The notes below the pieces were generated by a model, which searched no databases, was not told the origin of the DNA, and was given only the letters and a program-made list of their open reading frames with translations. Position numbers and translations under genes: made by a program. Positions 39,572 to 50,422 of a DNA stretch of 64,000 bases are shown here, piece by piece (position 1 is the stretch's first letter; every line of letters begins with the position of its first letter). Source of the stretch: Chromatiales bacterium (ex Bugula neritina AB1). Lineage in GTDB: Bacteria; Pseudomonadota; Gammaproteobacteria; Granulosicoccales; Granulosicoccaceae. Location of the stretch: assembly GCA_001730015.1 (NCBI GenBank), contig MDLA01000080.1, forward strand, positions 1-64,000, read 5' to 3'.

Positions 39572-40480
39572 ATGTCTATTTCCTATGTTGATCGTGTGGC
39601 GATTGTCACTGGCTCAGGCAGTGGCCTGGGTCGATCGCATGCGTTGCAGCTGGCGGCTCGGGGTGCGAAAGTTGTGGTCAATGATTTCGGCGGTAGCCGC
39701 GACGGCACCGGCGGTTCGGCCGGTGCTGCAGAGCAGGTGGTCAGCGAGATCAAGGCGGCCGGTGGTGAGGCTATTGCCAATTTTGCGAATGTTACCAGCG
39801 ACGCCGAAGTGCAGGCAATGGTAGAGCAGACCATGGATACCTGGGGTCGTGTGGATGTTCTGGTCAACAATGCGGGAATACTGCGCGATAAGTCGTTTGC
39901 CAAGCTGCAGGGTGACGATTGGCGGGCCGTTGTTGATGTTCATTTGAATGGTGCGGCCAATTGCAGTCGGGCTGTGTGGCCTGTTATGCGTGAGCAAAGC
40001 TATGGTCGTATTGTGATGACAACCTCTACATCCGGTATTTATGGAAACTTTGGTCAGGCAAACTACGGGGCGGCTAAAAGTGGCGTAGTGGGATTGATGA
40101 ATGTACTGCATATTGAGGGAGAAAAATACGATATCCGGGTTAACTGCCTGGCGCCGACTGCGGCTACCCGCATGACAGTAGACGTCATGTCTGAGGAAAT
40201 GCTGGAATCGCTGGCGCCGGAGCATGTGACACCGGCAGTCTTGTTTCTGGCTTCTGAGAACGGACCCAAGCGCACGGTTTTGCTGGCAGGTGCCGGTTGC
40301 TTTACCGTTGCAAAATTGATTGAGGCCGAAGGTATTTACCTCGAAGAGGAAAACAGAACACCCGAGCAAATAGCAGAGAAATTTTCACAAATGTGCGATC
40401 TGTCCAACGCACGGGAAATGATCACCGGTAGTGAGCACGTGGAGAAGATTCTCTCCATGGCCAGACAAAACAAGCACTAA
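39572..40480 (+). CDS. SDR family oxidoreductase (MFE-2-like hydroxyacyl dehydrogenase domain type)
   Basis: VTGSGSGLGRSHALQLAARGAKVVVNDFGG, NNAGILRDKSF, YGAAKSGVVGL. Confidence 0.9.
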   Translation: MSISYVDRVAIVTGSGSGLGRSHALQLAARGAKVVVNDFGGSRDGTGGSAGAAEQVVSEIKAAGGEAIANFANVTSDAEVQAMVEQTMDTWGRVDVLVNNAGILRDKSFAKLQGDDWRAVVDVHLNGAANCSRAVWPVMREQSYGRIVMTTSTSGIYGNFGQANYGAAKSGVVGLMNVLHIEGEKYDIRVNCLAPTAATRMTVDVMSEEMLESLAPEHVTPAVLFLASENGPKRTVLLAGAGCFTVAKLIEAEGIYLEEENRTPEQIAEKFSQMCDLSNAREMITGSEHVEKILSMARQNKH

Positions 40481-40502
40481 GCTAAATTCTTAAGGACTAA
40501 CA

Positions 40503-41198
40503 ATGACCCACCCGGATTTATCTGGTTCTGCACAGACAGTTACCGATGCGGTTGTCACCCGACGATCACTGCGTGCCTTTACCGCGCAAGCCGTCGACGA
40601 TGACGTACTGAAGGCTATTTTCGTCAACGCAGCCCGCGCTCCCAGTGGCACCAATATGCAGCCCTGGCGTGTGCATATTCTGAAAAACGACGGATTGGCT
40701 AAGGTTAAAGCCAGCGTACTTGAAGCATATGATGCAGACGTGCCGTTTGAGGCGGAGGAGCCTTATTACCCGGATAAGTTCTTTGAACCCTATCTGAGTC
40801 GGCGGCGCAAAGTCGGCTGGGATCTCTACAGCCTCATGGGTATAGAAAGGGGCGATAAGCAGAAAATGAAGGCTCAGCATCGCCGCAACTTTGAATTCTT
40901 TGATGCTCCGGTCGGGGCCGTTTTCACGATTCACCGCGATCTGAATACGGGAAGCTGGCTGGACTACGGAATGTTTTTGCAAAATGTGATGCTGCTGGCC
41001 AGAGAAGCCGGCTTGCACACGTGCCCGCAAGCTGCATTCTGCGGATACCACAAAGCGATTCGAAGTGCGCTGCCGCTGGATCAGGTCGAGGTGGTTGTGT
41101 GCGGCATGACTATCGGCTATGCGGATCTGAACGCCATCGAAAATACACTGCAGACGGAACGTGCATCTTTTGAAGAGTTTGTGACGGTACACGGCTAA
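40503..41198 (+). CDS. Nitroreductase family protein
   Basis: RRSLRAFTAQAVDDDVL...APSGTNMQPWRVHIL; MLLAREAGLHTCPQ. Confidence 0.88.
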   Translation: MTHPDLSGSAQTVTDAVVTRRSLRAFTAQAVDDDVLKAIFVNAARAPSGTNMQPWRVHILKNDGLAKVKASVLEAYDADVPFEAEEPYYPDKFFEPYLSRRRKVGWDLYSLMGIERGDKQKMKAQHRRNFEFFDAPVGAVFTIHRDLNTGSWLDYGMFLQNVMLLAREAGLHTCPQAAFCGYHKAIRSALPLDQVEVVVCGMTIGYADLNAIENTLQTERASFEEFVTVHG

Positions 41199-41380
41199 TC
41201 GGGAAACCGGTCCGGGGGCTTGTCACCTGACCGGGCCCGGACAGTCAGCGATTACCGTTTACCGGCGGTGCTGCCGGATTCTGAATGGCAGCCGTCGGTT
41301 GCTTAGCGGGTATAGCTTCAGACGCGAGAGTGCTTTGTGATAGATTGAGATTCTGGAAAATCATCTGGAACAACTCAGCT

Positions 41381-42853
41381 ATGAAGCGTACATTTTCGAT
41401 ACTTTTTGCGGTTTTCATGATCTGCTGCGGGTCTGCAAGCGCAGCCCGAACCGATCTTGTTCTCGGTATGCAGCTGGAGCCACCAAATCTTGATCCGACC
41501 GGCGCGGCCGCGGCAGCAATAGACGAAGTCGTGTACGCCAATATTTTTGAAGGCTTAACCCGTTTTGCATCGGATGGCAGCGTTATCCCCGCGCTGGCGA
41601 AGTCCTGGGAGATCTCCGCTGACGGCCTGACCTATACATTTGCTCTGCAATCCGGTGTTAAGTTCCACAACGGTAGCCTGTTCGATGCCACCGATGTGAA
41701 ATTTTCACTTGACCGTGCACGCTCGGAGAATTCCACCAACGCGCAGAAGCAGTTATTCAGCGGAATCACTGCGGTAGACGTAGTGGATTCAGAAACCGTT
41801 TCGCTGACACTCGACAAACCCAACGGTGCTTTGCTGTTCAATCTGGCGTGGGGAGACGCTATTGTATTATCACCTGATTCCTTTGATAAAGCGAAGACAG
41901 CTCCGGTGGGAACTGGTCCGTTTGTCTTTAGCCGATGGGTACAGGGCGATCGTATAGAGATTACTAAAAATCCGGATTACTGGGGTGAACCAGCAAAGCT
42001 GGATAAAGCGACGTTTAAATTTATATCTGAGCCGACAGCAGCGTTTGCTGCATTGATGGCGGGCGATGTTGATGTTTTTCCGGTGTTTCCTGCCCCTGAA
42101 AATCTGGCGCAGTTCGATGCCGATCCGCGTTTCACCGTTGTAGTGGGTTCAACAGAGGGGGAAACTATCCTATCTATAAACAATAAGCAACCACCGTTCG
42201 ATGATAGGCTGGTACGTAAAGCAGTGGCTCATGCGATTGATCGAGAGGCTATAGTTAATGGCGCAATGTTCGGTTACGGCACACCTATCGGTACCCATTT
42301 CGCGCCGCATAATCCAGCCTATGTCGATCTGACAGGAAACTCCAGCTACGACCCTGAGAAATCGAAGGCGTTGCTGATAGAGGCGGGATTGGCAAATGGT
42401 TTTACCACCACTTTGAAGTTGCCACCGCCGTCTTATGCACGCCGCGGCGGGGAAATTATCGCGGCGCAATTGCGTGCGGTTGGTATCAATGCCGAAATCA
42501 GCAATCTTGAGTGGGCGCAGTGGCTGGAGCAGGTGTTTCGTGGCAAAGATTTTGGACTGACTATTGTTTCCCATACCGAGCCGATGGATATAGGGATCTA
42601 TGCCAAGCCGGATTATTATTTCCAGTACGACAACGCCGATTTCCAGCAGTTGATTGCTGATCTGGATGCCGAAGCAGATGCTGATCAGCGTATGAAGATG
42701 ATGCGCCAGGCGCAGCAGATAATCTCTGAAGACTACGTTAACGGTTATTTGTTTCAGCTGGCGAAAACGGGGGTGGCGAATGCCGATATTGTCGGGCTGT
42801 GGGAAAATTCCCCGACCCAGGCCAATGACCTGACTGCGGTTCACTGGAAATAG
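41381..42853 (+). CDS. Dipeptide/oligopeptide-type ABC transporter substrate-binding protein
   Basis: Signal peptide MKRTFSILFAVFMICCGSASA; SBP family 5 motifs ANIFEGLTRF, VKFHNGSLFDATDVKFSLDRA. Confidence 0.9.
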   Translation: MKRTFSILFAVFMICCGSASAARTDLVLGMQLEPPNLDPTGAAAAAIDEVVYANIFEGLTRFASDGSVIPALAKSWEISADGLTYTFALQSGVKFHNGSLFDATDVKFSLDRARSENSTNAQKQLFSGITAVDVVDSETVSLTLDKPNGALLFNLAWGDAIVLSPDSFDKAKTAPVGTGPFVFSRWVQGDRIEITKNPDYWGEPAKLDKATFKFISEPTAAFAALMAGDVDVFPVFPAPENLAQFDADPRFTVVVGSTEGETILSINNKQPPFDDRLVRKAVAHAIDREAIVNGAMFGYGTPIGTHFAPHNPAYVDLTGNSSYDPEKSKALLIEAGLANGFTTTLKLPPPSYARRGGEIIAAQLRAVGINAEISNLEWAQWLEQVFRGKDFGLTIVSHTEPMDIGIYAKPDYYFQYDNADFQQLIADLDAEADADQRMKMMRQAQQIISEDYVNGYLFQLAKTGVANADIVGLWENSPTQANDLTAVHWK

Positions 42854-42881
42854 CCTGGCCGGGTAGACTCTGCACTAGCCT

Positions 42882-43826
42882 GTGCTTCGCTATATTCTGA
42901 AACGGTTATTGTCTCTGGCACTGACGCTGCTGGCAGCGAGCCTCATTGTATTTCTTTTTATTGAGGTGGTGCCGGGTGACCCTGCCAGCTATATGCTCGG
43001 TCTTAATGCGCAGCCGGAAACGGTTGCCGCACTGCGCCGGGAGCTGGGGTTAAACGAATCGAAGCCGGTGCGCTATATTAACTGGATCAGCGGCCTGTTC
43101 ACCGGTGACTTTGGTATTTCCTATACGTATCGCACATCGGTATCAGAGATGATTGCAGATCGAGCGGTGATCTCTCTGCCTCTGGCTTTATATGCGCTGG
43201 TGTTATCGACCCTGATCGCCTTTCCAGCCGGTGTTATTGCGGCTACCCGGCGCGGTTCAGGTGTCGATGTGTCTATCATGAGCTTTTCGCAGCTGGGGGT
43301 GGCAATACCGAACTTCTGGTTTGCGATGATTCTGGTCACTGTGTTTGCGATAAATCTGCGCTGGTTTTCAGCCGGCGGTTTCCCGGGTTGGGAGAGCGGT
43401 TTTTTCAGTGGTATGAAAGCACTGACTCTGCCTGCTATTGCGTTAGCGTTGCCACAGGCATCTATATTGGCGCGGGTTATGCGCTCGGCGCTTCTCGACA
43501 CCCTGGGTGAAGATTTCATTCGAACTGCCCGTGCCAAAGGTTTATCTGTGCGGCAGACACTCTGGCGACATGCGCTTCGCAATGCATTGATCCCAGTGCT
43601 GACAATTATCGGATTGCAGTTTTCGTTTCTATTGGCAGGCGCGATTATTATCGAGAATGTGTTTTTTCTTCCCGGACTGGGGCGACTTATTTTTCAGGCA
43701 ATATCGCAGCGTGATTTAATTGTTGTTGAAAGTGTCGTGATGTTATTGGTCTGTGCGGTTGTTGTGGTTACCTTTATCGTTGATGTTGCCTATGCGCTGG
43801 CAGATCCGCGATTGCGTTCTCGCTGA
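42882..43826 (+). CDS. ABC transporter permease (DppB-like)
   Basis: EVVPGDPASYMLG; RTARAKGLSVRQTLWRHALRNALIPVLTI. Confidence 0.92.
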   Translation: MLRYILKRLLSLALTLLAASLIVFLFIEVVPGDPASYMLGLNAQPETVAALRRELGLNESKPVRYINWISGLFTGDFGISYTYRTSVSEMIADRAVISLPLALYALVLSTLIAFPAGVIAATRRGSGVDVSIMSFSQLGVAIPNFWFAMILVTVFAINLRWFSAGGFPGWESGFFSGMKALTLPAIALALPQASILARVMRSALLDTLGEDFIRTARAKGLSVRQTLWRHALRNALIPVLTIIGLQFSFLLAGAIIIENVFFLPGLGRLIFQAISQRDLIVVESVVMLLVCAVVVVTFIVDVAYALADPRLRSR

Positions 43827-43827
43827 T

Positions 43828-44652
43828 ATGCAAAGCCATCGTAATCTTGTTGCCGGTGCGGTACTGGCTCTGATTTTTTTTACAGCGGCGGTTGTATCGT
43901 TACTGTGGACACCATTTGATGTCGCTGAGCTCGATATAGCCAACAAGCTGAAGAAACCCGGTGATGCTGTGTACTGGTTTGGTACGGATCATTTCGGGCG
44001 CGATATCCTGTCGATGATCATGGTAGGTGCCAGAACCTCTCTGGCTGTCGCGCTGGTCGCGGTGGGCATCGGTATGCTGTGTGGTGTGCCTCTCGGATTA
44101 GCAGCAGCTGCAAGGCACGGCAGCTGGCTTGATGAATTTATCATGCGCAACAATGATCTGGTGTTTGCGTTTCCGGCGTTGCTGATTGCTGTCATGATTA
44201 CCGCTGTATTTGGTCCCGGTGCAGTGAACGCTATAATTGCTATCGGAATTTTTAATATTCCCGTGTTTGCCCGTTTGACTCGAGGCGCTGCTCTTAGTTT
44301 GTGGAAGCGGGATTTTATTCTAGCGGCAAGAGTCGCTGGAAAATCGGCACCGAGAATTTCGCTTGAGCATATTCTGCCGAATCTGCTCAATCTGCTGATT
44401 GTGCAGGGGACCATTCAATTTTCCCTCGGAATACTAGCCGAGGCGGGTCTTTCCTATGTCGGGCTGGGTGCGCAGCCACCGACCCCGAGTTGGGGTCGAA
44501 TGCTGGCGGAAAGCCAGACCATGATCAGCTTCGCACCGCATCTGGCGTTATTTCCGGGGCTTGCTATTGTTCTGACCGTATTAGGTTTGAATCTGTTTGG
44601 TGACGGACTCAGAGACTACTTTGATCCGCGGATCAGGCGCGGCAGTCGATGA
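43828..44652 (+). CDS. ABC transporter permease (DppC-like)
   Basis: FGTDHFGRDILSMIMVGARTSL; AGLSYVGLGAQPPTPSWGRML. Confidence 0.92.
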   Translation: MQSHRNLVAGAVLALIFFTAAVVSLLWTPFDVAELDIANKLKKPGDAVYWFGTDHFGRDILSMIMVGARTSLAVALVAVGIGMLCGVPLGLAAAARHGSWLDEFIMRNNDLVFAFPALLIAVMITAVFGPGAVNAIIAIGIFNIPVFARLTRGAALSLWKRDFILAARVAGKSAPRISLEHILPNLLNLLIVQGTIQFSLGILAEAGLSYVGLGAQPPTPSWGRMLAESQTMISFAPHLALFPGLAIVLTVLGLNLFGDGLRDYFDPRIRRGSR

Positions 44653-46235
44653 CTCTTTTGCGCGTTGAAAATCTTCAGCTATCAATAAATTCAACTCAGG
44701 TTTTACGAAATATAAATTGCACTCTTGAGTCCGGGAAAATTCTCGGGATTGTGGGGGAGAGCGGTTCGGGCAAGTCGATGACGGCGTACTCGATCATGCG
44801 TCTGCTACCACGGGGGTCTGTGGCTTCCGGATCGATCACTCTGGATGGCAGCGAACTCGGGGCACTGACGGAAGCGCAGATGTGCGGTATTCGTGGCAAC
44901 GATATAGGCATGATATTCCAGGAGCCGATGACTGCGTTAAATCCGGTACAGACCATTGGTGATCAAGTAGCCGAGACTGTTCGTATTCACCGTCGGGTCA
45001 GTCGGGTGCAAGCCCGGAACATAGCAGCAGAGACTCTGGAGCGGGTTGAGCTGCCCAATTCTGAATTTCCTTTGACACGCTATCCGCATGAATTATCCGG
45101 TGGGCAGCGTCAGCGTGTTGTTATTGCGATGGCAATTGCGTTGCAGCCGCGTTTGCTGATCGCCGACGAGCCGACAACTGCTCTCGACGTGACAACTCAG
45201 GCGCGAATTCTTAGTTTGCTTAAGCGGCTGGTGTGTGAAGATAATATGGCGTTGATCCTGATTTCGCACGATCTGGCGGTTGTGGCGCAGACCACCGATT
45301 CGATGGTCATTATGCGACACGGGGATGTAGTTGATTCGGGACCGGCGAAAAATGTATTCAATGAACTGAAACACCCTTATACACGGCAATTGTTTGAGGC
45401 CTCCGGTCATGTCCCGATACGCTCGTCGCTGGCATCCCGACAGGAAATTCTGTTACAGGTGCAAGGTGTGTCGCGTGACTACCAGACCGCGCGCAAAACA
45501 TTTTTCTCAAAGCCCGGCGTTTTTCGAGCGCTTGATCGGGTGAGTTTTGATCTTTATCGAGGTGAAAAGCTCGGCCTTGTTGGTGAGAGTGGCTGTGGTA
45601 AATCAACGCTGACTCGTGCGATTCTCGGTTTGGATGCTTGTCAGGAAGGCTCGATTACCCTTGCCGGTGAGTCGATAAAAGCCGGCCAGCTGATGCCCCG
45701 GCCCGTACTGCGCAAGATGCAAGTGGTATTTCAGGATCCCTATGGCTCGTTTAATCCACGCCATAAAGTCGGGCGTTTGGTGTCGGAACCGTTTTATATT
45801 CTTGATCATCCGCCGCGGGGAAAGGCACGGCGGTCGGCGGTGGCTGAGGTGCTGGAAAGTGTCGGATTACAGGCTGACGACGCCGACAAGTACATCCATG
45901 AGTTTTCCGGTGGACAGCGGCAGCGTATTGCTATTGCCCGGGCGCTGATAACAAAGCCGCAGCTGATCATACTCGATGAAGCGGTGTCGGCACTCGATGT
46001 TTCTATAAGAGCCACCATTCTGGATCTGCTGGCTGAGTTGTCGGCTGACCATGATTTAGCCTATCTTTTCATTTCACATGATCTGACGGTTGTGCGGGCA
46101 GTGACTGACCGGGTATTGATAATGAAAGACGGAGGTATTCTGGAGCACGGTGATACCGAGAGCGTTTTTGCCAAGCCGCGCCACCGTTACACACAAGAAT
46201 TGATTGCTGCCGCTCCATCGCTCAGTTGTCTCTGA
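44649..46235 (+). CDS. Fused DppD-DppF-like ABC transporter ATP-binding protein
   Basis: Two Walker A (GESGSGKS, GESGCGKST) and two signature motifs (LSGGQRQRV, FSGGQRQRI). Confidence 0.95.
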   Translation: MTLLRVENLQLSINSTQVLRNINCTLESGKILGIVGESGSGKSMTAYSIMRLLPRGSVASGSITLDGSELGALTEAQMCGIRGNDIGMIFQEPMTALNPVQTIGDQVAETVRIHRRVSRVQARNIAAETLERVELPNSEFPLTRYPHELSGGQRQRVVIAMAIALQPRLLIADEPTTALDVTTQARILSLLKRLVCEDNMALILISHDLAVVAQTTDSMVIMRHGDVVDSGPAKNVFNELKHPYTRQLFEASGHVPIRSSLASRQEILLQVQGVSRDYQTARKTFFSKPGVFRALDRVSFDLYRGEKLGLVGESGCGKSTLTRAILGLDACQEGSITLAGESIKAGQLMPRPVLRKMQVVFQDPYGSFNPRHKVGRLVSEPFYILDHPPRGKARRSAVAEVLESVGLQADDADKYIHEFSGGQRQRIAIARALITKPQLIILDEAVSALDVSIRATILDLLAELSADHDLAYLFISHDLTVVRAVTDRVLIMKDGGILEHGDTESVFAKPRHRYTQELIAAAPSLSCL

Positions 46236-46467
46236 CAGCGTCGCCCGGAGGTGGAACTTTTTGGTGAACTGTGTCTTGTTTTTAGCGTGAAACGGATTGT
46301 CTTTATGGCATCTTTCAGGGGATTTCCAGTTTAATCAGTTGTTTAAACTCAAGCTTGGTTGTGCATGGTCGTTGTGAATTAATAACTAGAGATAACGGAA
46401 TATAACGGTAACTTACGCTCTTGCTGTGTTTGGGCACCACTCGCGCTTTCTCACTATTGGCAATCAC

Positions 46468-48747
46468 ATGGACACCACTGTATCCCGTCTCGAATCAATT
46501 CGTCAAAGTCAGAATGAATTGCTCTACAAAGGAATAAAATTTTCGGCCATAGGGACCTTTGCTGCCGCATTTGTTGTTGTTTTCACCTTTGGCCCGGTGT
46601 CGAGCCAGTTCGCCGCCTGGATGTGGTTCGGACTTATCACGCTTGTCTATGGCGCGCGCTTAGTCGACTCCTATTTATTTCATCACTCGAAAACGGCCGG
46701 GCAGAACATCCGCCAGTGGCAGCGGCGCTTTAATTTCGGTGCTTTCAATTCCACCTGTGTCTGGGCCTCGGCAATGTGGCTTATTTATCCGCAGGATCCG
46801 GCCTACCAGGTGTTATTGATTCTGGTGCTCGGTGGTGTGGCCGGAGGTGCACTTGCCTCATTGCCCTATGACAAAGCGATCAGCAATATATTTCAATTCG
46901 TTATTCTGTTGTCCGTGGAGACACGGCTGTTAATGGAAGGAGATAAATTCTCACTTCAGCTTGCGGTGTACAGTTTGTTTGTGTTTGGTTTTTTATTGAG
47001 CTGCGGGCGTCAGGTGGGAAAAAACTATACTGACTTGCTGCGCCTGAGACAGGATTCGCAAGAGACCAATTTAACGCTCATCCGTACCACCGAGCGTATG
47101 GCGCGTATGGGGTATTGGCAATGGGATCTTCGCTCCGATAGTTTTCAGCTTTCAGAGAATCTCGCTCGAATGTGGGGTTTTTCGAGTCGTACAGTCAAAC
47201 AGAGTGAATGGCTCTCCAGAGTACACCGGGATGACGTGAACCGGGTTAAACGGGTGATGACTGCCGGCCAGGAGCTCGCCGGTGAGGCTGCTATCGAATA
47301 CCGCATGCTTGGGCCGGCCAGCGGTGTTTATCACGACATGAACCAGATTACTAAGAGTATCAGTGAAAGTACCGGTGAGACCTTTTTACTGGGTACGGTG
47401 CAGGATATTACCGAGCTCAAATCAGCTGAACATAAAATCTATAAAATGGCATACTATGACGAGTTGACCGGGTTATCAAATCGTAGTCATTTTCAGGAGC
47501 AGTTACGCCAGCAGATAAAGCAGGCTGAGCGCCGGCGCGAAATGTTTGCCGTCGTCTATATAGACCTTGATGACTTCAAGGGAGTTAATGATTCATACGG
47601 CCACGAATGCGGTGATCGCTATCTTAGATCATTCTCGGATCACCTTAGGCGGTCGGTGCGTGGTAGTGATCTGATCGCCCGGCTTGGCGGCGATGAATTC
47701 TGTGTGGTGCTAAACGATGTTAAAGATCGCGCGCAGGTGACTCGTACTATAGAGCGTTGTTTTGAGTACACGAAGAAAACTGTTGAGATTGGTAATCATC
47801 GAATTAATCCGAAGCTGAGTGTGGGTATCTCACTGTATCCGGACGATGCCAATGAGGCGGATGATTTGCTTAAAACAGCAGACATGGCAATGTATTCGGT
47901 CAAGCAAAATGGCAAGCAGTGTTATGCGTTTTATCATACACAAATGGCTTCGGATACCGTTGAGCGTGTGAAAATTGAGGCGAGCTTGCGAGAAGCCGTT
48001 GAAAATGACGAATTTGAACTTTGGTATCAGCCCAAGGTGTCTATGCCGGACTGTCGGCTTAGCGGTGTTGAAGCGCTAATTCGCTGGCGGCATCCCGAAC
48101 GCGGTCTGGTGCCCCCCGATCTTTTTATCAGCACGGCCGAACGTGTGGGCATGATCGGTGAGATTGGCGAGTGGGTGTTGCAGACTGCCTGTCGGCAACA
48201 GCAGCTGTGGAAGGCTCAGGGACATAACCTGCAAATGGCAGTGAATATATCCGGAAGTCATTTCATCGCCGATGGATTTAGCGACTTTGTATTAGAAAAC
48301 CTCAGCGCATATGGTGTTCAGCCGGGTGAGTTGGAAATTGAAATTACCGAGAGTATGACACGTGACCCGGAGCAGCACGGTCGAATCAGCAGAGCGTTGC
48401 GCAGTGCCGGAGTAAGAATTGCCATTGACGATTTCGGTACCGGCTATTCATCGCTTTCCGTTTTGGACAAGCTAGAGGCGGATACGTTGAAAATCGATCG
48501 ATCATTTATTTCCGGTCTGCCCGGAGATGACTCCTCCAAACTACTGGTGCAGGCGATCATGGAGCTGTCGTTAGGCCTGGGCTACGATGTCGTTGCTGAA
48601 GGTGTTGAGACGTACGAACAGCTGGATTACCTGAGTTCACTGAAGTGCCCCTACATACAGGGGTACTATTTTAGCAAGCCGGTAGTAGCCAATGAGATAC
48701 TGGCAATGATTGACGGCTTCGGCTTTAAAGATAAACTGGCTGCTTAA
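46468..48747 (+). CDS. Membrane-anchored PAS-GGDEF-EAL protein (c-di-GMP turnover)
   Basis: N-terminal TM helices; ARLGGDEFCVVL; GVEALIRWRHP and IDDFGTGYSSL. Confidence 0.92.
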   Translation: MDTTVSRLESIRQSQNELLYKGIKFSAIGTFAAAFVVVFTFGPVSSQFAAWMWFGLITLVYGARLVDSYLFHHSKTAGQNIRQWQRRFNFGAFNSTCVWASAMWLIYPQDPAYQVLLILVLGGVAGGALASLPYDKAISNIFQFVILLSVETRLLMEGDKFSLQLAVYSLFVFGFLLSCGRQVGKNYTDLLRLRQDSQETNLTLIRTTERMARMGYWQWDLRSDSFQLSENLARMWGFSSRTVKQSEWLSRVHRDDVNRVKRVMTAGQELAGEAAIEYRMLGPASGVYHDMNQITKSISESTGETFLLGTVQDITELKSAEHKIYKMAYYDELTGLSNRSHFQEQLRQQIKQAERRREMFAVVYIDLDDFKGVNDSYGHECGDRYLRSFSDHLRRSVRGSDLIARLGGDEFCVVLNDVKDRAQVTRTIERCFEYTKKTVEIGNHRINPKLSVGISLYPDDANEADDLLKTADMAMYSVKQNGKQCYAFYHTQMASDTVERVKIEASLREAVENDEFELWYQPKVSMPDCRLSGVEALIRWRHPERGLVPPDLFISTAERVGMIGEIGEWVLQTACRQQQLWKAQGHNLQMAVNISGSHFIADGFSDFVLENLSAYGVQPGELEIEITESMTRDPEQHGRISRALRSAGVRIAIDDFGTGYSSLSVLDKLEADTLKIDRSFISGLPGDDSSKLLVQAIMELSLGLGYDVVAEGVETYEQLDYLSSLKCPYIQGYYFSKPVVANEILAMIDGFGFKDKLAA

Positions 48748-48914
48748 GCCGTTAATGCATGCGTGACGGCTGTTTGATTTGTCAAATAAAGTCTTGTTTT
48801 TAATGCTGTATCGGAGGTGAGAAAGTATGTATTATCAGGGACGAAAGCATTGTGGCCAGAGATTTAAAGCCCTTATCAGTTAACGCAAAAGGAGGTGCAG
48901 CATAAGGAAAAATA

Positions 48915-50414
48915 GTGAAATCAACCAGTACCCGCTCTACCAGGCAAAACACCTCTAATTTCAGTCCATCCGAAGTAAACAGTTTCATCGAGCGCGAAAG
49001 CAGTAGGCGCCAGTCGAACAAAGTGTTGCATGGTCACCCTTCACCCATGCACTGGAAGCCTTTTTCAGAGCCTGTCCAGACTCTGCTGGAAAAACGCGCT
49101 GACTACGCTCGTAGCAGCGATTTTTCAGTAAATTTGTATGTAGGAACTCCCTTTTGCCTTAAGACCAAGCCGGCCCGTTGTGGGTTCTGCCTGTTTCCCA
49201 GTGAAGACTATCGGGGCAATTCCGGCGTTGAGAGTTATCTCGATATTCTTGAACAGGAATTCGAGATGTATAAGCCCTATTACGGCAGGGACAAACTCTC
49301 CAGTATCTACTTCGGCGGTGGCACTCCGAATCTGTATCGACCGCAACACTATGGCCGGTTAATGGGATTTGTCGACAAGCTCTATGAAGGTGTGCCGGAC
49401 GATATCGAAATAACACTCGAAGGCATACCGCAGTTGTTCAACGAGGAAAAGATCAAAGCGATCAAGGAAGCCGGATTTAACCGTATCAGTATGGGAGTCC
49501 AGCAGCTCAATGAGGATCTGATCAAGTACAGCGGCAGAAAGCAGACACGGCAGCAGGTATACAACGCGCTTGAGAATTGCCACAAGTATGATCTGGTCAG
49601 TAGTATCGATCTGATCTACGGTTGGCCTGAGCAAACCATGGAAGACATGCTCGAGGACCTCAGGATTGCGGTTGATGCCGGTGTGCATCACCTCACCCAT
49701 TATGAGCTCAATGTTGCCGGCCGTAGCGATTTTGCCTCCAAGGCTAAACGAGACCTGCTACCGAGTATTCAAACTAACAAAGAGATGTATCGTCGGGCCA
49801 AAGAGTATCTGCATTCACAGGGCTTTGAGCAGGAAACAGTGTACGACTGGAAGCGCAAACCCGAATCAGATGAAAACCAGCGTGCGCATCGCTATGACTA
49901 CGAGCACAACATGCACGACTTTGTGCGTCACGAACAAGGTGACATCAGGCAGACTCAACAGGTTTGCGGTATTGGCTTTTCGGCGGTTAATTTCCATGTA
50001 AACGGAGTGGATAAGGAAACCGATAGCTGGATTTACATGAACCACACCTCTCTGGAAAAGTACGTCGGGAAGATGTCACGTAAAGAGTTTCCGGTAGACC
50101 GTGGCTTTCACTACAACCAGCACGACGTGAAACTGGCGTGGCTTTTTCAATCCATGCAGACGATGAAAATCGATTACGTCGATTACCGCCAGATATTCAA
50201 TGAAAATCTACTCGACACCTACTCTGCGGTGTGGACCGATATAGACAAGCGCGGCTGGATAAAAACTACTGATCGCGAGTTGCAGTTTGTTGATGACGGT
50301 CAATATTACATACCGATGTTGCAGGCTCTGGTCGCAAGTAAAAGACTCGCGCAGATCAGGGATGAACGCAAGCAGTCACTGCAGAATATTGAGGTTGTGA
50401 CTGAGATCGGGTAG
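48915..50414 (+). CDS. HemN-like radical SAM protein with CX7CX2C cluster motif
   Basis: YVGTPFCLKTKPARCGFCLFPSE; IYFGGGTPNLY; GVQQLNEDLIKYSGRKQT. Confidence 0.82.
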   Translation: MKSTSTRSTRQNTSNFSPSEVNSFIERESSRRQSNKVLHGHPSPMHWKPFSEPVQTLLEKRADYARSSDFSVNLYVGTPFCLKTKPARCGFCLFPSEDYRGNSGVESYLDILEQEFEMYKPYYGRDKLSSIYFGGGTPNLYRPQHYGRLMGFVDKLYEGVPDDIEITLEGIPQLFNEEKIKAIKEAGFNRISMGVQQLNEDLIKYSGRKQTRQQVYNALENCHKYDLVSSIDLIYGWPEQTMEDMLEDLRIAVDAGVHHLTHYELNVAGRSDFASKAKRDLLPSIQTNKEMYRRAKEYLHSQGFEQETVYDWKRKPESDENQRAHRYDYEHNMHDFVRHEQGDIRQTQQVCGIGFSAVNFHVNGVDKETDSWIYMNHTSLEKYVGKMSRKEFPVDRGFHYNQHDVKLAWLFQSMQTMKIDYVDYRQIFNENLLDTYSAVWTDIDKRGWIKTTDRELQFVDDGQYYIPMLQALVASKRLAQIRDERKQSLQNIEVVTEIG

Positions 50415-50422
50415 GCTCTGGT

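Noticed and set aside
39614-40369. 251-aa minus-strand ORF
   Set aside because: Antisense to a clear SDR gene; expected by-product of codon usage.
40566-41192. 208-aa minus-strand ORF
   Set aside because: Antisense to the nitroreductase gene with no family signature.
42170-42844. 224-aa minus-strand ORF
   Set aside because: Antisense to the substrate-binding protein gene; no recognisable domain.
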